Shown here: positions 50,128 through 61,061 of the stretch, piece by piece
How the letters are laid out: every line of letters begins with the position of its first letter
Position numbering within the stretch: position 1 is the first letter of the stretch
Origin: Hymenobacter wooponensis
GTDB lineage: Bacteria; Bacteroidota; Bacteroidia; Cytophagales; Hymenobacteraceae
Direction: 5' to 3'
DNA: 64,000 nucleotides
Assembly: GCF_004745865.1 (NCBI RefSeq)
Contig: NZ_SRKZ01000004.1
Location: 682,001 to 746,000 of the forward strand
Translations under genes and position numbers: made by a program
The notes under the pieces: model-generated
Told to the model about the DNA's origin: nothing
Database searches by the model: none
What the model saw: the letters and a program-made list of their open reading frames with translations, nothing else

Positions 50128-50898
50128 TTATCTGCTAGGGCGTTTCACCCCGATGATTACACCAAAATCTCCATCAGTCTGCCTCCAATCCTGCTCTGGC
50201 AAGTAAGTTCGCGACACAAAACCATCGAGGTATAGAGCGGTCTGGCACCCTTGCCGCTGGAAGTAAGCCGCAAAATTGTAGAGGCTGACTTTCTCCTTTG
50301 ACATGGCAAATAACACGGTGCCATCCGGCAGTATACCCACCCCGTTGCGAATATTCAGGTTTGTAGAACGGGCATTAAACGCGAGATGAATCTGCCCCTT
50401 TAGCACCAACATAGGCCCCGACTGGGTAGCATACTGAATGTGGTGCTGCATCTGGAAAGCAGTAGTGGGAACGATACCAGCTTCACCCTTTGCAGTCAGA
50501 TAGAAAACCCCATTAGGCTTTAAGTAAAAGTTACCTGTCCCGCTAGCTGTATCAAGAGGCGTTAGCGCTATGCCCTGCTCCACATACAAGCCCAATGGAG
50601 TATTGCCCGATTTGTACATACCGCCATTGGTAGCAAATAGTAGCCGCTGATGCTTAGCCTCTAGCCACGCCTGTAACCGCTGAATGCTCCGAAACTTTTC
50701 ACCCGTATCATCCTTCCAATACAGACGTACTGCCTGCTTTTGCGGGTTTACTTGATAGCTGATATAGTGTTCTGAATCGGGCGTATGGGCATTGCCACCC
50801 GAGCCACATTGGACTAGGCCTAAGGTACTCAGCAAGGCAACTAACCGTAGCAGGCGTTTCCGACGGACCTGGAGGTGGATAGTTTCTTTTCCTAGCAT
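50128..50898 (-). CDS. phosphodiester glycosidase (NAGPA/DUF2233) lipoprotein
   Basis: About 256 residues. Lipoprotein signal (LLRLVALLSTLGLVQCGSGG) from ATG 50898; longer starts up to 50958 are possible. The domain shows LLFATNGGMYKSGNTPLGLYVEQG, YATQSGPMLVLKG, NIRNGVGILPDGTVLFAMS, and GCQTALYLDGFVSRTYLP, which is the order of the phosphodiester alpha-GlcNAcase-like (NAGPA) fold. Likely cleaves a sugar phosphodiester in the envelope; substrate unknown. Confidence 0.82.
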   Translation of the reverse strand: MLGKETIHLQVRRKRLLRLVALLSTLGLVQCGSGGNAHTPDSEHYISYQVNPQKQAVRLYWKDDTGEKFRSIQRLQAWLEAKHQRLLFATNGGMYKSGNTPLGLYVEQGIALTPLDTASGTGNFYLKPNGVFYLTAKGEAGIVPTTAFQMQHHIQYATQSGPMLVLKGQIHLAFNARSTNLNIRNGVGILPDGTVLFAMSKEKVSLYNFAAYFQRQGCQTALYLDGFVSRTYLPEQDWRQTDGDFGVIIGVKRPSR

Positions 50899-50974
50899 CA
50901 CGGGAGTAGTGAGTCGGCAACTTACACCACCAAGTGCAGTTTTCGATGTACGCATCACCTCGTCACTCCAAAGC

Positions 50975-53176
50975 CTACTCCGGCCGCTCGTTCACGTCGG
51001 CTGCGCGGTTCTTGTTGATGGAGATGAACACGCCCAGGAATACCATGCGCGGGGCGGTAGGCGTGATGGCGACGCGGTTGTAACTGCCCGTGATGTCGGG
51101 CTGGGATGCGTAGCGGTAACCGTACACGTTCTGGCGGCCCAGCACGTTGTTGGCAGCCAGGTGCACCACGGTGTACTGACCAAACAAGCGGGTGATGTAG
51201 CTGGCGTTCAGGCTCAGATCCTGGTAAGTGGGCAGCTGGCCCTGGTTGTAGCCGCCTTCGGGGTTGTTGAGGTCGTTGTAGCGGCGGGGGCTGCCGTAGC
51301 TGACCGTGGCGCCCAGCAGCGTGTGCAGGTTGCCGACCCAGTATTTCCCCACCACCGACACGTTGTGGCGGGCCGCAAACGTGGGCACGGCCGCTACGGG
51401 GTCTTGGCGGTACTGGCGTTCGGTATCCAGGAACCCGTAGCTGATGTAGTACTCCAGGTTTTTGATGGTTTTCCGGTCGCGCCACAGTACATCGAGGCCG
51501 CGGGCATAGCCGGAGCCGCTGTTATTGTAAGCGGCGGCGTTGCGCGGGTTGCGGCCATCGTAGCGGGTTAGGTGGCTATAGGTTTTGTTGTAGGCCTCTA
51601 CCTGAAATAGCTGCCGGTCGTGGGTGTATTGGTAGGTGAGCACCGAGTGCGTGGCTTGTTCGAAGCGCAGGTTGGGCTGCACCAGCAGCAGCGTGTTGTC
51701 GGGGGTTTGGTAGAAGTGGCCGTAGGCGCCGGAGAGGGAGCTATTTTCGGTGGTCTGGTAAGCTAGGGCCAGGCGCGGCGCGGCATTCCAGTGGCCTAGC
51801 AGCGCCGAGTACTCGCCCCGCCCCCCAACGCGGCCAGCCAGACGGTCAGAGAGCTGAAAGTCGCTTTCCACGAAGCCTGCGGCGCGGCGCTCCATAAAGG
51901 AAGGCGTGTAGGTGGTAGCTACGGCGGCATTGGGCTGCACCTGCTGGTTTACTTTCTGGGCCAGCATTTCGGCCCCCACTTTCACATTCCAACGTGCGGC
52001 AGCGGAGTCGTTAATCAGCACTACGCGGGCAATGGCCGCCTGCTCCAGGGTGCGGAGGCGCACGGCGTCGGGAGCCAGGTGTTGGTCGTCGCGGCTCAGG
52101 CCTAGGCCAGTCTGCAGGCTCCAACCCCGGCGCAGGGGGCTGCGGAAGGTGGTGTTGAGGTAGCCGTTGGTACTACGCAGGGCCACACGTTGCGTGCCGG
52201 CGGGCTCAGGGCTGGGCTGCCCAACGCTGAGCTGCTGCTGGCTCCAGGTGCCATACACTTTCAGCATGCCCGCCTGCCCAGTGCGGTGGCGCAACCCCAC
52301 CGACGAGTTTACTCCGCTCGGCGACTGAAACCACGTCACGTTCTGGGGCAGCAGGTGCTGGTAGGGCGTGAGGTTGGTGTAGTCGAGGGTAGCATCAAGG
52401 GAAGTCCGCTCCCAGCGCTTGGTGCGGGAGGCTCCTACAAATACAGAGCTCACAGAAACGCCCGTTTGGGTTTCGGGGGCCAGATCCGTAGAGTTCAGCA
52501 GCAGTACCCCCGACAATGCCTGCCCATACAGCGCGGAGTAGCCGCCGGTGCTGAACACGGTGCCTTTGAACAGCGAAGGCGAAAAACGGCCCCGCGCCGG
52601 CACGGCGGCCACGGTAGCATTATAGGGGTTCTGCACGGGCAGCCCATCTAGGTAAATTTTGGTTTCGGCGGCGGCTCCGCCCCGCACGAACAGCATGCCG
52701 TCCTCCCCTACCCGCGTGGTGCCGGGCAGGGTGTTGAAGGCCGCCGATACATCGGCCAGCGCCCCGGCGGTAGTTTGCACATCACGGGTGTTGAGGGCAG
52801 CACTGCGGTGCTCGTCGCTAGCTTCAAATGCACCGGCGGTGATAACGACCGAGCCCAAGGCGTGCGGGGTGCTTTTCAATAGTATCTCTAGCCGAAGTGG
52901 CTCATTGCCAAGCGTTACGGGCCGCTCAGCCGTCACGAAGCCCAGCAGACTGGCCTGCAGCACGTAGCTACCACCGGGCTGGGCTGTGTCAAAGTGAAAG
53001 TGGCCTAGCGAGTCAGTGGTGGCTCCATCGAAGGTAGCCTTGAGAAACACATTGACGCCCGGCAGCGCCAGCCCCTCCGCATCGCGGATGGTACCGCTGA
53101 CGGTAGTAGAGGGTTGCGCCAACAGGCCTAGAACCGGGGTTAGGAACAGCAGGACGAGGAGTAGCAGTCGTTTCAT
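50975..53176 (-). CDS. TonB-dependent receptor with carboxypeptidase-like domain
   Basis: About 733 residues. Signal peptide MKRLLLLVLLFLTPVLGLLAQ from ATG 53176 (the frame runs to 53203). N-terminal CarboxypepD_reg-like domain (VSGTIRDAEGLALPGVNVFL), plug domain (TRDVQTTAGALADVSAAFNT, VRGGAAAETKIYLDGLPVQ, FSTGGYSALYGQALSGVLLL), then barrel. The C-terminus (VFISINKNRAADVNERPE) lacks the usual final aromatic residue. No SusD partner is present. Shares its promoter block with the gene at 49901, so it is a candidate target of the neighbouring two-component pair. Confidence 0.88.
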   Translation of the reverse strand: MKRLLLLVLLFLTPVLGLLAQPSTTVSGTIRDAEGLALPGVNVFLKATFDGATTDSLGHFHFDTAQPGGSYVLQASLLGFVTAERPVTLGNEPLRLEILLKSTPHALGSVVITAGAFEASDEHRSAALNTRDVQTTAGALADVSAAFNTLPGTTRVGEDGMLFVRGGAAAETKIYLDGLPVQNPYNATVAAVPARGRFSPSLFKGTVFSTGGYSALYGQALSGVLLLNSTDLAPETQTGVSVSSVFVGASRTKRWERTSLDATLDYTNLTPYQHLLPQNVTWFQSPSGVNSSVGLRHRTGQAGMLKVYGTWSQQQLSVGQPSPEPAGTQRVALRSTNGYLNTTFRSPLRRGWSLQTGLGLSRDDQHLAPDAVRLRTLEQAAIARVVLINDSAAARWNVKVGAEMLAQKVNQQVQPNAAVATTYTPSFMERRAAGFVESDFQLSDRLAGRVGGRGEYSALLGHWNAAPRLALAYQTTENSSLSGAYGHFYQTPDNTLLLVQPNLRFEQATHSVLTYQYTHDRQLFQVEAYNKTYSHLTRYDGRNPRNAAAYNNSGSGYARGLDVLWRDRKTIKNLEYYISYGFLDTERQYRQDPVAAVPTFAARHNVSVVGKYWVGNLHTLLGATVSYGSPRRYNDLNNPEGGYNQGQLPTYQDLSLNASYITRLFGQYTVVHLAANNVLGRQNVYGYRYASQPDITGSYNRVAITPTAPRMVFLGVFISINKNRAADVNERPE

Positions 53177-53200
53177 GACGGTGGCAGCGATGTGATGGAC

Positions 53201-53268
53201 CAAAAGTGGCCTGCTGCCGGGGCGGATGAAACTTGCTGTTACCGAAGCGTCGGATTACGAGGATGAAG
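53201..53268 (-). promoter_or_regulatory. promoter with putative LytTR-type operator (copy 2)
   Basis: Contains CAAAAGTGGCCT (53201), GTTACCGAAGCGTCGGATT (53238-53256) and GGATGAAG (53261-53268), with spacing identical to 49931-49998. The ATG of the TonB receptor is 25 bases downstream of the ACTTTTG -7-like word. Confidence 0.7.
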
Positions 53269-53302
53269 TGCCAAGTAGTCCCTGAACCGTCCTTTACTAC
53301 AC

Positions 53303-53345
53303 CGTCATGTCGAGCTTGTTGAGACATCTCGCGTGCTGACGTTTA
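53303..53345. repeat. solitary half of repeat family A
   Basis: CGTCATGTCGAGCTTGTTGA...GACATCTCGCGTGCTGACGTT, without the complementary right arm nearby. One base differs from the common arm. Confidence 0.6.
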
Positions 53346-53452
53346 GTTGTCTTTAAGACAGCTTCAGAACCTGGGCAGCAGAAATAGTAAAGCTCCTGCT
53401 TCTTGCCAGCAAGCCTTTATCTTGCGTCAGCTCATCTGTATTCACTAGTCTT

Positions 53453-54095
53453 ATGCAACTCCTTTCCGTCAGTATCGGGTTACCGCAAGAATATGTTTGG
53501 AAGGGTAAGCCAGTCCGTACCAGCATCTTCAAACAGCCCACCAGCGAACGTATTCATGTGCACGCCGAACAAACACTTGGCCGGTGATGGGCAAGCCGAC
53601 TTGCGCGTGCATGGCGGCCCCTATAAAGCGGTGTATTCTTACCCACAAGAGCATTATGCTTTCTGGCAGAATCATCTTGGTGGGGCTGAGCTAGAGGCTG
53701 GGGCTTTCGGTGAAAACCTGACTACTCTGGGCTTATTGGAAGATCAGGTGCGCGTGGGAGATTGTTATCAGATTGGCACGGCGATACTAATGGCTGTTCA
53801 GCCCCGGCAGCCCTGCTTTAAACTGGGCCTACGCTTTCAAAACGACCGGATGGTTCGCGATTTTGAGCAAGCCGGCCGCAGCGGCATCTATTTTCGGGTA
53901 ATACAGGAAGGCACTCTCCAAGCAGGTGACTCCATTACGCTGGTCCAGCAGGCTCCCCACGCCGTGACCATTCAGGACCTGACGGATAGCCTTGCCTCAG
54001 GTCCGAAGGATGCCCACAAGCTTGAAGCCATGCTTGCGGTACCCGAGCTAATCCCATCGTGGCGCGAGCGGCTGACCCGTATGCTAGAGCATTGA
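53453..54095 (+). pseudogene. MOSC-domain protein (YiiM-like) with a frameshift
   Basis: The correct N-terminus is in the frame of ATG 53453: MQLLSVSIGLPQEYVWKGKP, then VRTSIFKQPTSERIHVHAEQTL, which then hits TGA at 53585-53587. The remainder (AGDGQADLRVHGGPYKAVYSYPQ and the MOSC cysteine in PRQPCFKLGLRF) is in the +1 frame. Removing one G at 53579-53580 restores a continuous protein of about 213 residues. The open frame reaching back to 53403 encodes unrelated residues before this point. YiiM-like proteins act in molybdenum-cofactor-linked reduction of N-hydroxylated compounds. Either broken or a sequencing error. Confidence 0.7.
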
Positions 54096-54130
54096 TGGAT
54101 AGGGCACCGCAGGGGTATTCAGGCAGTGGC

Positions 54131-54532
54131 TCATTTATACGCTGCTAACCTCTTCGCTAACTCGGCTTGTAGCCACTGAGAATCTTGTACGTGCATGGCT
54201 CTCAGTTGCTTTTCGGTTAATGCAGCATTTGATATGAGCGCATGTCTCACAGATTCGTCTGCATCACCGGAAAGCAAGCTAACAATCCTGCTGTCGATTT
54301 TCCTTTTTGTAGCGATACGCCTTCTCACTGCAGGATCGGCGTCTTCGGCCAACATCTCAAGTATTGCCAGAGGAATAGTTTTGTTATGAACTACCCACTC
54401 CTTGAAGCTCGGGTACCTTTCAATAACGTCTACCCAGATGGATATATCCGCGGCATCGTGAGCTGCACGATGGTATTCTGCCTCTACCTCACTTACTCTG
54501 AGTTTGATAAACTCCTCTGCTGACACAATCAT
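54131..54532 (-). CDS. HEAT-like repeat protein, 133 aa
   Basis: Starts MIVSAEEFIKLRVSEVEAEYHRAA. The second half has two short helical repeats with the pattern AEDADPAVRRRIATKRKI and SGDADESVRHALISNAAL, as in HEAT or leucine-rich-variant repeats. No signal peptide. Codon use is more AT-rich than that of its neighbours. Function unknown; possibly protein-protein interaction. Confidence 0.65.
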   Translation of the reverse strand: MIVSAEEFIKLRVSEVEAEYHRAAHDAADISIWVDVIERYPSFKEWVVHNKTIPLAILEMLAEDADPAVRRRIATKRKIDSRIVSLLSGDADESVRHALISNAALTEKQLRAMHVQDSQWLQAELAKRLAAYK

Positions 54533-54603
54533 ACAAACCCTCTTATGCTAGAGAATATAAACGTCCCGCTAGCTTTATTCTGAGCTACTGCCCTATGTGT
54601 ACT

Positions 54604-56589
<1,986 letters not shown>

Positions 56590-56960
56590 GAAAATGGAGC
56601 AAGCCGATATAAATATAAGCTACTGTAGCTCAACCATACGCCTCACTACGGGGCTTATTAATCTCGTGCCAGGACATATCCACTCAGGATGCTTTAAAGC
56701 CGCTTTTTAGATTAAAATAACTTGTCCCAATTTGATAAACATAGTCACTTCCGAACACACAGCTTCTAATTTAGCACTGCTGCTCAAGTGCTTCGGCTAG
56801 CTATCAACGTCTTCTGTTTGTTCTACTTTTGAAACTGGCTACTAAAGCACTTCACGTTACTACCGTACAGCTTTAATTATCGGCAAGAATAATCCAGCCG
56901 TCGTATAGGAGAGCTTACTTTACCTACTTGCGCTCTGATTTTTCGCCTGAGCAACTTACT
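56590..56960. other. AT-rich intergenic region with divergent promoters
   Basis: 371 bases without a gene between divergent genes. It holds -7-like words on the plus strand: TACTTTTG (56824-56831) and TACTTGCG (56925-56932), the latter 29 bases before the HAD gene ATG and identical to the -7 word of the ilv and leuA promoters. The operator words of ilv/leuA are absent. Confidence 0.5.
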
Positions 56961-57617
56961 ATGAAAGCCTTTCTCTTTGATTTGAATGGTACCATGATTC
57001 ACGACATGGATTACCATACCAGTGCTTGGCACCACATCCTCAGCCACGAACTAGGTGGCAGCTTCAGCTGGGAAGAAGTGAAGCCCCAGATGTACGGCAA
57101 AAACCAGGAAGTTCTGGTGCGTCTATTCGGCCCCGATAGATTTACGGATCAGGAAATGAACGAGCTAGCCGTTCGCAAAGAACAGCGTTATCAAGAGGAG
57201 TTTCGGCCGCACCTGGCGCTGCTGCCGGGGCTGCAGGAGTTTCTGGAGCAGGCCCATCAGCGCGGTATCAAGATGGCCATCGGCTCAGCGGCCATTCCAT
57301 TTAATATCGACTTTGTGCTCGATAACCTGAATATCCGGCACTACTTCCAAGCCATCGTCAGTGCCGATGATGTAACGCGGAGCAAGCCCCACCCCGAAAC
57401 GTTCTTGAAGGCGGCCAAACAGCTCGGCGTTTCACCCACCGACTGCCTAGTGTTTGAGGATGTGCCCAAGGGTGCTGAAGCCGCTTTAAATGCGGGTATG
57501 AAAGCCGTGATTCTCACCACCACGCACGCGGCCGAGGAGTTTGAGCAGCTCCCCAACATCCTCCATTTCGCCGCCGACTTCACCGATCCGACTGTTCAGG
57601 CATTAGTGAAGCAGTAG
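56961..57617 (+). CDS. HAD-superfamily hydrolase (beta-phosphoglucomutase-like)
   Basis: About 218 residues. HAD motif I is FLFDLNGTMIHDMDYH at the N-terminus, with the nucleophile Asp present but the usual second Asp replaced by Asn. Motif II is in MAIGSAA, motif III Lys in SADDVTRSKPHPETFLKAA, and motif IV in CLVFEDVPKGAEAAL. The cap domain is of the helical type I. Likely a sugar-phosphate phosphatase or mutase. ATG 56961 (MKAFLFDLNG) is right; the TTG-led frame from 56928 overlaps the promoter word. Confidence 0.88.
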   Translation: MKAFLFDLNGTMIHDMDYHTSAWHHILSHELGGSFSWEEVKPQMYGKNQEVLVRLFGPDRFTDQEMNELAVRKEQRYQEEFRPHLALLPGLQEFLEQAHQRGIKMAIGSAAIPFNIDFVLDNLNIRHYFQAIVSADDVTRSKPHPETFLKAAKQLGVSPTDCLVFEDVPKGAEAALNAGMKAVILTTTHAAEEFEQLPNILHFAADFTDPTVQALVKQ

Positions 57618-57678
57618 CTATTCGTGCCTTTCTAGGCCACTCTTTAGGCTGCTGGCTACCCCTACTTCGCTGAAAGCA

Positions 57679-57727
57679 AAAAGTCTGCTTCCTTCCGCGC
57701 TTGCAGCAGGAAGGAAGCAGACTTTTA
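57679..57727. terminator. bidirectional terminator
   Basis: An 18-bp perfect stem, AAAAGTCTGCTTCCTTCC / GGAAGGAAGCAGACTTTT, with a 12-base loop between the HAD gene (plus) and the glycine-zipper gene (minus). Confidence 0.92.
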
Positions 57728-57758
57728 TCAGGAGTGCCGAAGTGGCTAGGCCACTCTG

Positions 57759-57995
57759 CTATTGATTACGCTGGGCTTCACGCTCAGCTTTCTTTTTGTC
57801 GCGCTGTTTGCCAATGGCTCTACCCCCAACGGCGCCAGCAGCACCGCCAATAATAGCGCCACCAGTGCCCCCAATGGCGCCACCCACAATGGCCCCACCA
57901 GTACCACCTACAACCGTACCAGTGCCTTTACTGGTGCTGCAATCCGTGAATAAGAAGCAGGCCGCAGCCACGAAAGCAAAACGTAGTTTTCTCAT
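57759..57995 (-). CDS. glycine-zipper lipoprotein, 78 aa
   Basis: Lipoprotein signal MRKLRFAFVAAACFLFTDCS (Cys about 19) from ATG 57995; the frame continues to 58067 without a signal. The mature protein is a run of GG-x-x-G-G motifs (GTVVGGTGGAIVGGAIGG, IIGGAAGAVGGRAIG), the glycine zipper of Rcs-like/SlyB-like lipoproteins, and ends in a charged tail (RDKKKAEREAQRNQ). Probably outer-membrane associated. Function unknown. Confidence 0.8.
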   Translation of the reverse strand: MRKLRFAFVAAACFLFTDCSTSKGTGTVVGGTGGAIVGGAIGGTGGAIIGGAAGAVGGRAIGKQRDKKKAEREAQRNQ

Positions 57996-58221
57996 CTGCT
58001 TAGGAAGTTTATAGCTAGAAGAAAGTGCTTTCCTATCGAGCAGGAAGCGCAGTTTAGAAAACGACAATCATATTTTTTAGTTATTAAATACCATAAATCT
58101 GTTCTGGAGCTCGGCTGTAGCTGACTGGCTTGAGGTACTGCGGACAACTGCTGCCGTAACTATTTACCCTCCCAACGTTTATTACAGTCTACTTTACCAA
58201 GCTTCACACCGTTTCGCAGTT

Positions 58222-59100
58222 ATGACCTCTACCGGCCGCCGCATTTTTCAGGTAATTGATGGCAACAAGAAATTCGTGGGGGATGGATTTGATGTGACCA
58301 GTCCCATGCCGGGGCCACGCATCCGTCAGCTCAGCCCCTACCTGCTCATCGACCATACCGGCCCCATGGCCGTGGCACCCACTGATGCTCCTCTGGGCAC
58401 GCCCCCCCACCCCCACCGCGGCTTTGAAACGGTAACGGTGGTGTACGAGGGCTATCTGGCGCACCGCGACACCGCCGGCCACACCGGAGCCCTCGGCCCC
58501 AGCGACGTGCAGTGGATGACGGCCGGCGCGGGCCTGCTGCACGAGGAGCGCCACGAGAAGGAGTTTGCCAAGCGCGGCGGTACCCTGGAACTGTTACAGC
58601 TTTGGGTGAACGTGCCCAAGAAGGATAAGCTAGCCCCACCCCGCTACCAGAACATTGTGGGCACCTCTATTCCGGCCGTTGCCACCCCCGATGGTCTAGG
58701 CCAGATTCGGGTAATTGCGGGCACCTATGAGGGCACTACTGGCCCTGCCGAAACCTTCTCCCCCATTACCCTGCTTGATGTGCACCTGCAGCAAGGCAAC
58801 CAGACCACCCTGCGCCTGCCCGCCGACTACAACGTGGGCATTTACGTGGTAAAGGGCGACATCATCCTGCACGGCGACCGGGCCGCCACCACCAAACAGC
58901 TAGTAGTATTCGGGTGGGACTCCACCGACATCCACCTCACAGCCACTACCGATGCCGTACTGCTGGTGCTGGCCGGTGCTCCCATTGAGGAACCGCTGGC
59001 CACGTATGGCCCCTTCGTGATGAACACCAACCAGGAGCTGGTGCAAGCCATTGCCGACTTTGAAAGCGGCGGCATGGGCACCTTCCCGGAAGACGAGTAA
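58222..59100 (+). CDS. pirin family protein
   Basis: 292-residue double-cupin protein. The N-terminal cupin shows the metal-binding PPHPHRGFETVTVVYEG (two His) and WMTAGAGLLHEERHEKEF (His and Glu). The second cupin begins around residue 180 (LLDVHLQQGNQTTLRLPADY). Pirins act as quercetinase-like dioxygenases or redox-sensing regulators; which applies is not visible. A sugar dehydrogenase gene follows 88 bases after the stop. Confidence 0.92.
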   Translation: MTSTGRRIFQVIDGNKKFVGDGFDVTSPMPGPRIRQLSPYLLIDHTGPMAVAPTDAPLGTPPHPHRGFETVTVVYEGYLAHRDTAGHTGALGPSDVQWMTAGAGLLHEERHEKEFAKRGGTLELLQLWVNVPKKDKLAPPRYQNIVGTSIPAVATPDGLGQIRVIAGTYEGTTGPAETFSPITLLDVHLQQGNQTTLRLPADYNVGIYVVKGDIILHGDRAATTKQLVVFGWDSTDIHLTATTDAVLLVLAGAPIEEPLATYGPFVMNTNQELVQAIADFESGGMGTFPEDE

Positions 59101-59188
59101 ACAGCAGCTCAAGCATAACCTAGTACTGGGGAAGTGGGTAAGGAAGGCCGCCAGCTGGCACTTTCTCTACCCCGTTACCTCTGCTTTG

Positions 59189-60919
59189 ATGCGGTTACCA
59201 TCTATTCTGCTAGGCGGCTTTTGGCTAGGCTTACTAGGCCAGTCTCATGCCCAGGAAATACTAAAAGGCCCGCTCGGTGAGCAGTTCTCTTCGCGCGTAC
59301 TCGTGCGCCAGCTCAGCGACCCGTGGGCTGTGGTCTACGCCCCCGATCAGGCCCTGTGGGTGACGGAAGCCCGCGGCTACCGGGTTAGTCGGATTGAGCC
59401 GGGTACGGGAGCTCGTAAGGTGGTGCTCGACCTCAGCAAAGCCCGCGAGTTTCCGCGTTATGATAAGATTCCGGATACCGTGGATGGCGGCAAGCCCTGG
59501 CCCCAGGGTGGCCTGATGGGCTTGGCTGTGCACCCACAACTGTTGCAGGGCAAGCCCTTCGTGTACCTGGCCTACATCTACCGGTTTGCGGGGGCGCAGC
59601 AGCCGGGCAACGGCAGCGCCCCCAACTACGGCGGCAACTTCTTCACGGGCCGCGTGGTGCGCTACGAGTACGATGCCACGGCCCAAACCCTAGTGCGACC
59701 CCAAATTCTCTGCGACTCCATTCCGGCTAGCAACGACCACAACGCCGGCCGCCTGCTGTTGGCCCCCGTAAATGGCCGCGACTACCTTTTCTATACGGTG
59801 GGCGACTTGGGCGCCGGACAGTTCGAGAACGGGGGCCGCCCCAACCACGCCCAGCGCCCCGATGTGTACGAGGGCAAAGTGCTCCGCTTCAACGCCGAGC
59901 CTGATACGGACCCCGGCCAGTACGACCGCTGGATTCCGAACGACAACCCGTTTAATGGCCCACGGCAGAATGCTGTCTGGAGCCTAGGCCACCGCAATCC
60001 GCAGGGACTGGCCTACGCCGTGGTGGGTGGTACGGGGCAGCTGTACTCCTCCGAGCACGGGGCCTTTTCCGATGATGAAATCAACCTGATTGAGAAGGGC
60101 AAAAACTACGGGCATCCGCTGGTGCTGGGCTTCGCCGATGGCAACTACAACGGCCTGGCCGCAGCAGCTTCGGACCGCGCTACGCTGCCCGGCCCCTGGC
60201 ACACCACTTACCCTACTATTGGTAGTGAGCAGGCCAATGCAAAAGCGCTGGGGGCCGCCTACCGGGAGCCCCTCACCACGTTTTACCCCCTAACCCACCA
60301 GTTCCTGACTACCGTGCTCACCCGCATCCGGGAGAAGGCCCCGGAGCAGCCAACCTGGAACTCTGAGGCGCCCAGCAGCTTGGCTGCGTACACGGCCGCG
60401 GCCATTCCCGGCTGGCAAAATTCCTTGCTCGTCCCGACGCTCAAAAAGGGCAAGCTCATTCGGCTGCAGCTCGCGCCAGATGGCCGCCGCATCGTCGGCG
60501 ACACACTGATATACTTCAAGGCCCCCGTCCGCTACCGCGACGTGACCGTCTCGCCGGATGGCACCCGGCTTTACCTCCTCACCGACAGTACCACTGTCAC
60601 CTCAGGGCCCTCGGAAGATGCTCCTAAGGGCACTAGCTGCAAAGGTTGCCTGCTGGAGTTCACTTACATAGGCGGCGGCACGGCCACTAGGCCAGTAGCC
60701 AGCGCCCCCAAGGCCCCAAGCCCCGAGCAGGCCCTTCAGGAGGCCACGGCTATGGTCCGGCGCATGAAACCCCAAGACCAGCGCGTGAAGCGGGCCGGGC
60801 TGCCAGCAGCACAACGCCCGCTGTTTGATCTGCTCTTGAAACCTACCCCCACGACTACCGAAAAAGCCCGCCTCCGGCAAGGAGCACCGGCCTTGCTAGC
60901 AGGCCTACGTCAACAGTAA
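59189..60919 (+). CDS. PQQ-type sugar dehydrogenase (glucose/sorbosone family)
   Basis: About 576 residues. Signal peptide MRLPSILLGGFWLGLLGQSHAQ from ATG 59189; the longer frame to 59051 overlaps the pirin gene. The six-bladed propeller shows QLSDPWAVVYAPDQALWVTEA, GGLMGLAVHPQL, SNDHNAGRLLLA (catalytic His region), GKVLRFNAEPD, SLGHRNPQGLAYA and YSSEHGAFSDDEINLIEKGKNYG, as in soluble glucose dehydrogenases. A C-terminal extension of about 80 residues after LLEFTY is proline- and charge-rich. Periplasmic oxidation of sugars using PQQ is expected; no pqq genes are in view. Confidence 0.88.
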   Translation: MRLPSILLGGFWLGLLGQSHAQEILKGPLGEQFSSRVLVRQLSDPWAVVYAPDQALWVTEARGYRVSRIEPGTGARKVVLDLSKAREFPRYDKIPDTVDGGKPWPQGGLMGLAVHPQLLQGKPFVYLAYIYRFAGAQQPGNGSAPNYGGNFFTGRVVRYEYDATAQTLVRPQILCDSIPASNDHNAGRLLLAPVNGRDYLFYTVGDLGAGQFENGGRPNHAQRPDVYEGKVLRFNAEPDTDPGQYDRWIPNDNPFNGPRQNAVWSLGHRNPQGLAYAVVGGTGQLYSSEHGAFSDDEINLIEKGKNYGHPLVLGFADGNYNGLAAAASDRATLPGPWHTTYPTIGSEQANAKALGAAYREPLTTFYPLTHQFLTTVLTRIREKAPEQPTWNSEAPSSLAAYTAAAIPGWQNSLLVPTLKKGKLIRLQLAPDGRRIVGDTLIYFKAPVRYRDVTVSPDGTRLYLLTDSTTVTSGPSEDAPKGTSCKGCLLEFTYIGGGTATRPVASAPKAPSPEQALQEATAMVRRMKPQDQRVKRAGLPAAQRPLFDLLLKPTPTTTEKARLRQGAPALLAGLRQQ

Positions 60920-60926
60920 AAACTAC

Positions 60927-60967
60927 AAAAGCTGCCCTCCGTGCTTTTGCTCAGGAGGTCAGCTTTT
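60927..60967 (+). terminator. terminator after sugar dehydrogenase
   Basis: AAAAGCTGCCCTCC pairs with GGAGGTCAGCTTTT, with one internal mismatch, around a 13-base loop. Confidence 0.75.
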
Positions 60968-60996
60968 GATAAATCGTTTACGGAAAGGCCAACCAG

Positions 60997-61041
60997 AAAA
61001 AAGGAGGTCCTGCTTCGACTAGCGTAGCAGGACGTCCTTTT
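60997..61041 (-). terminator. terminator of the 100-aa gene
   Basis: AAAAGGAGGTCCTGCT pairs with AGCAGGACGTCCTTTT (one mismatch), with T runs on both strands. It lies 21 bases past the stop of the minus-strand gene at 61062. Confidence 0.75.
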
Positions 61042-61061
61042 AGGCTTTTTTAGCCTGTCGC

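Noticed and set aside
53403..53452. Upstream extension of the MOSC frame (MPASLYLASAH...) as the protein's N-terminus
   Set aside because: Not MOSC-like. The correct N-terminus is in the frame of ATG 53453, separated by a frameshift.
53576..53587. Programmed +1 frameshift in the MOSC gene
   Set aside because: The CTT GGC context loosely recalls known +1 sites, but the shift is not at a stop codon and no stimulatory signal is evident; a mutation or sequencing error is simpler.
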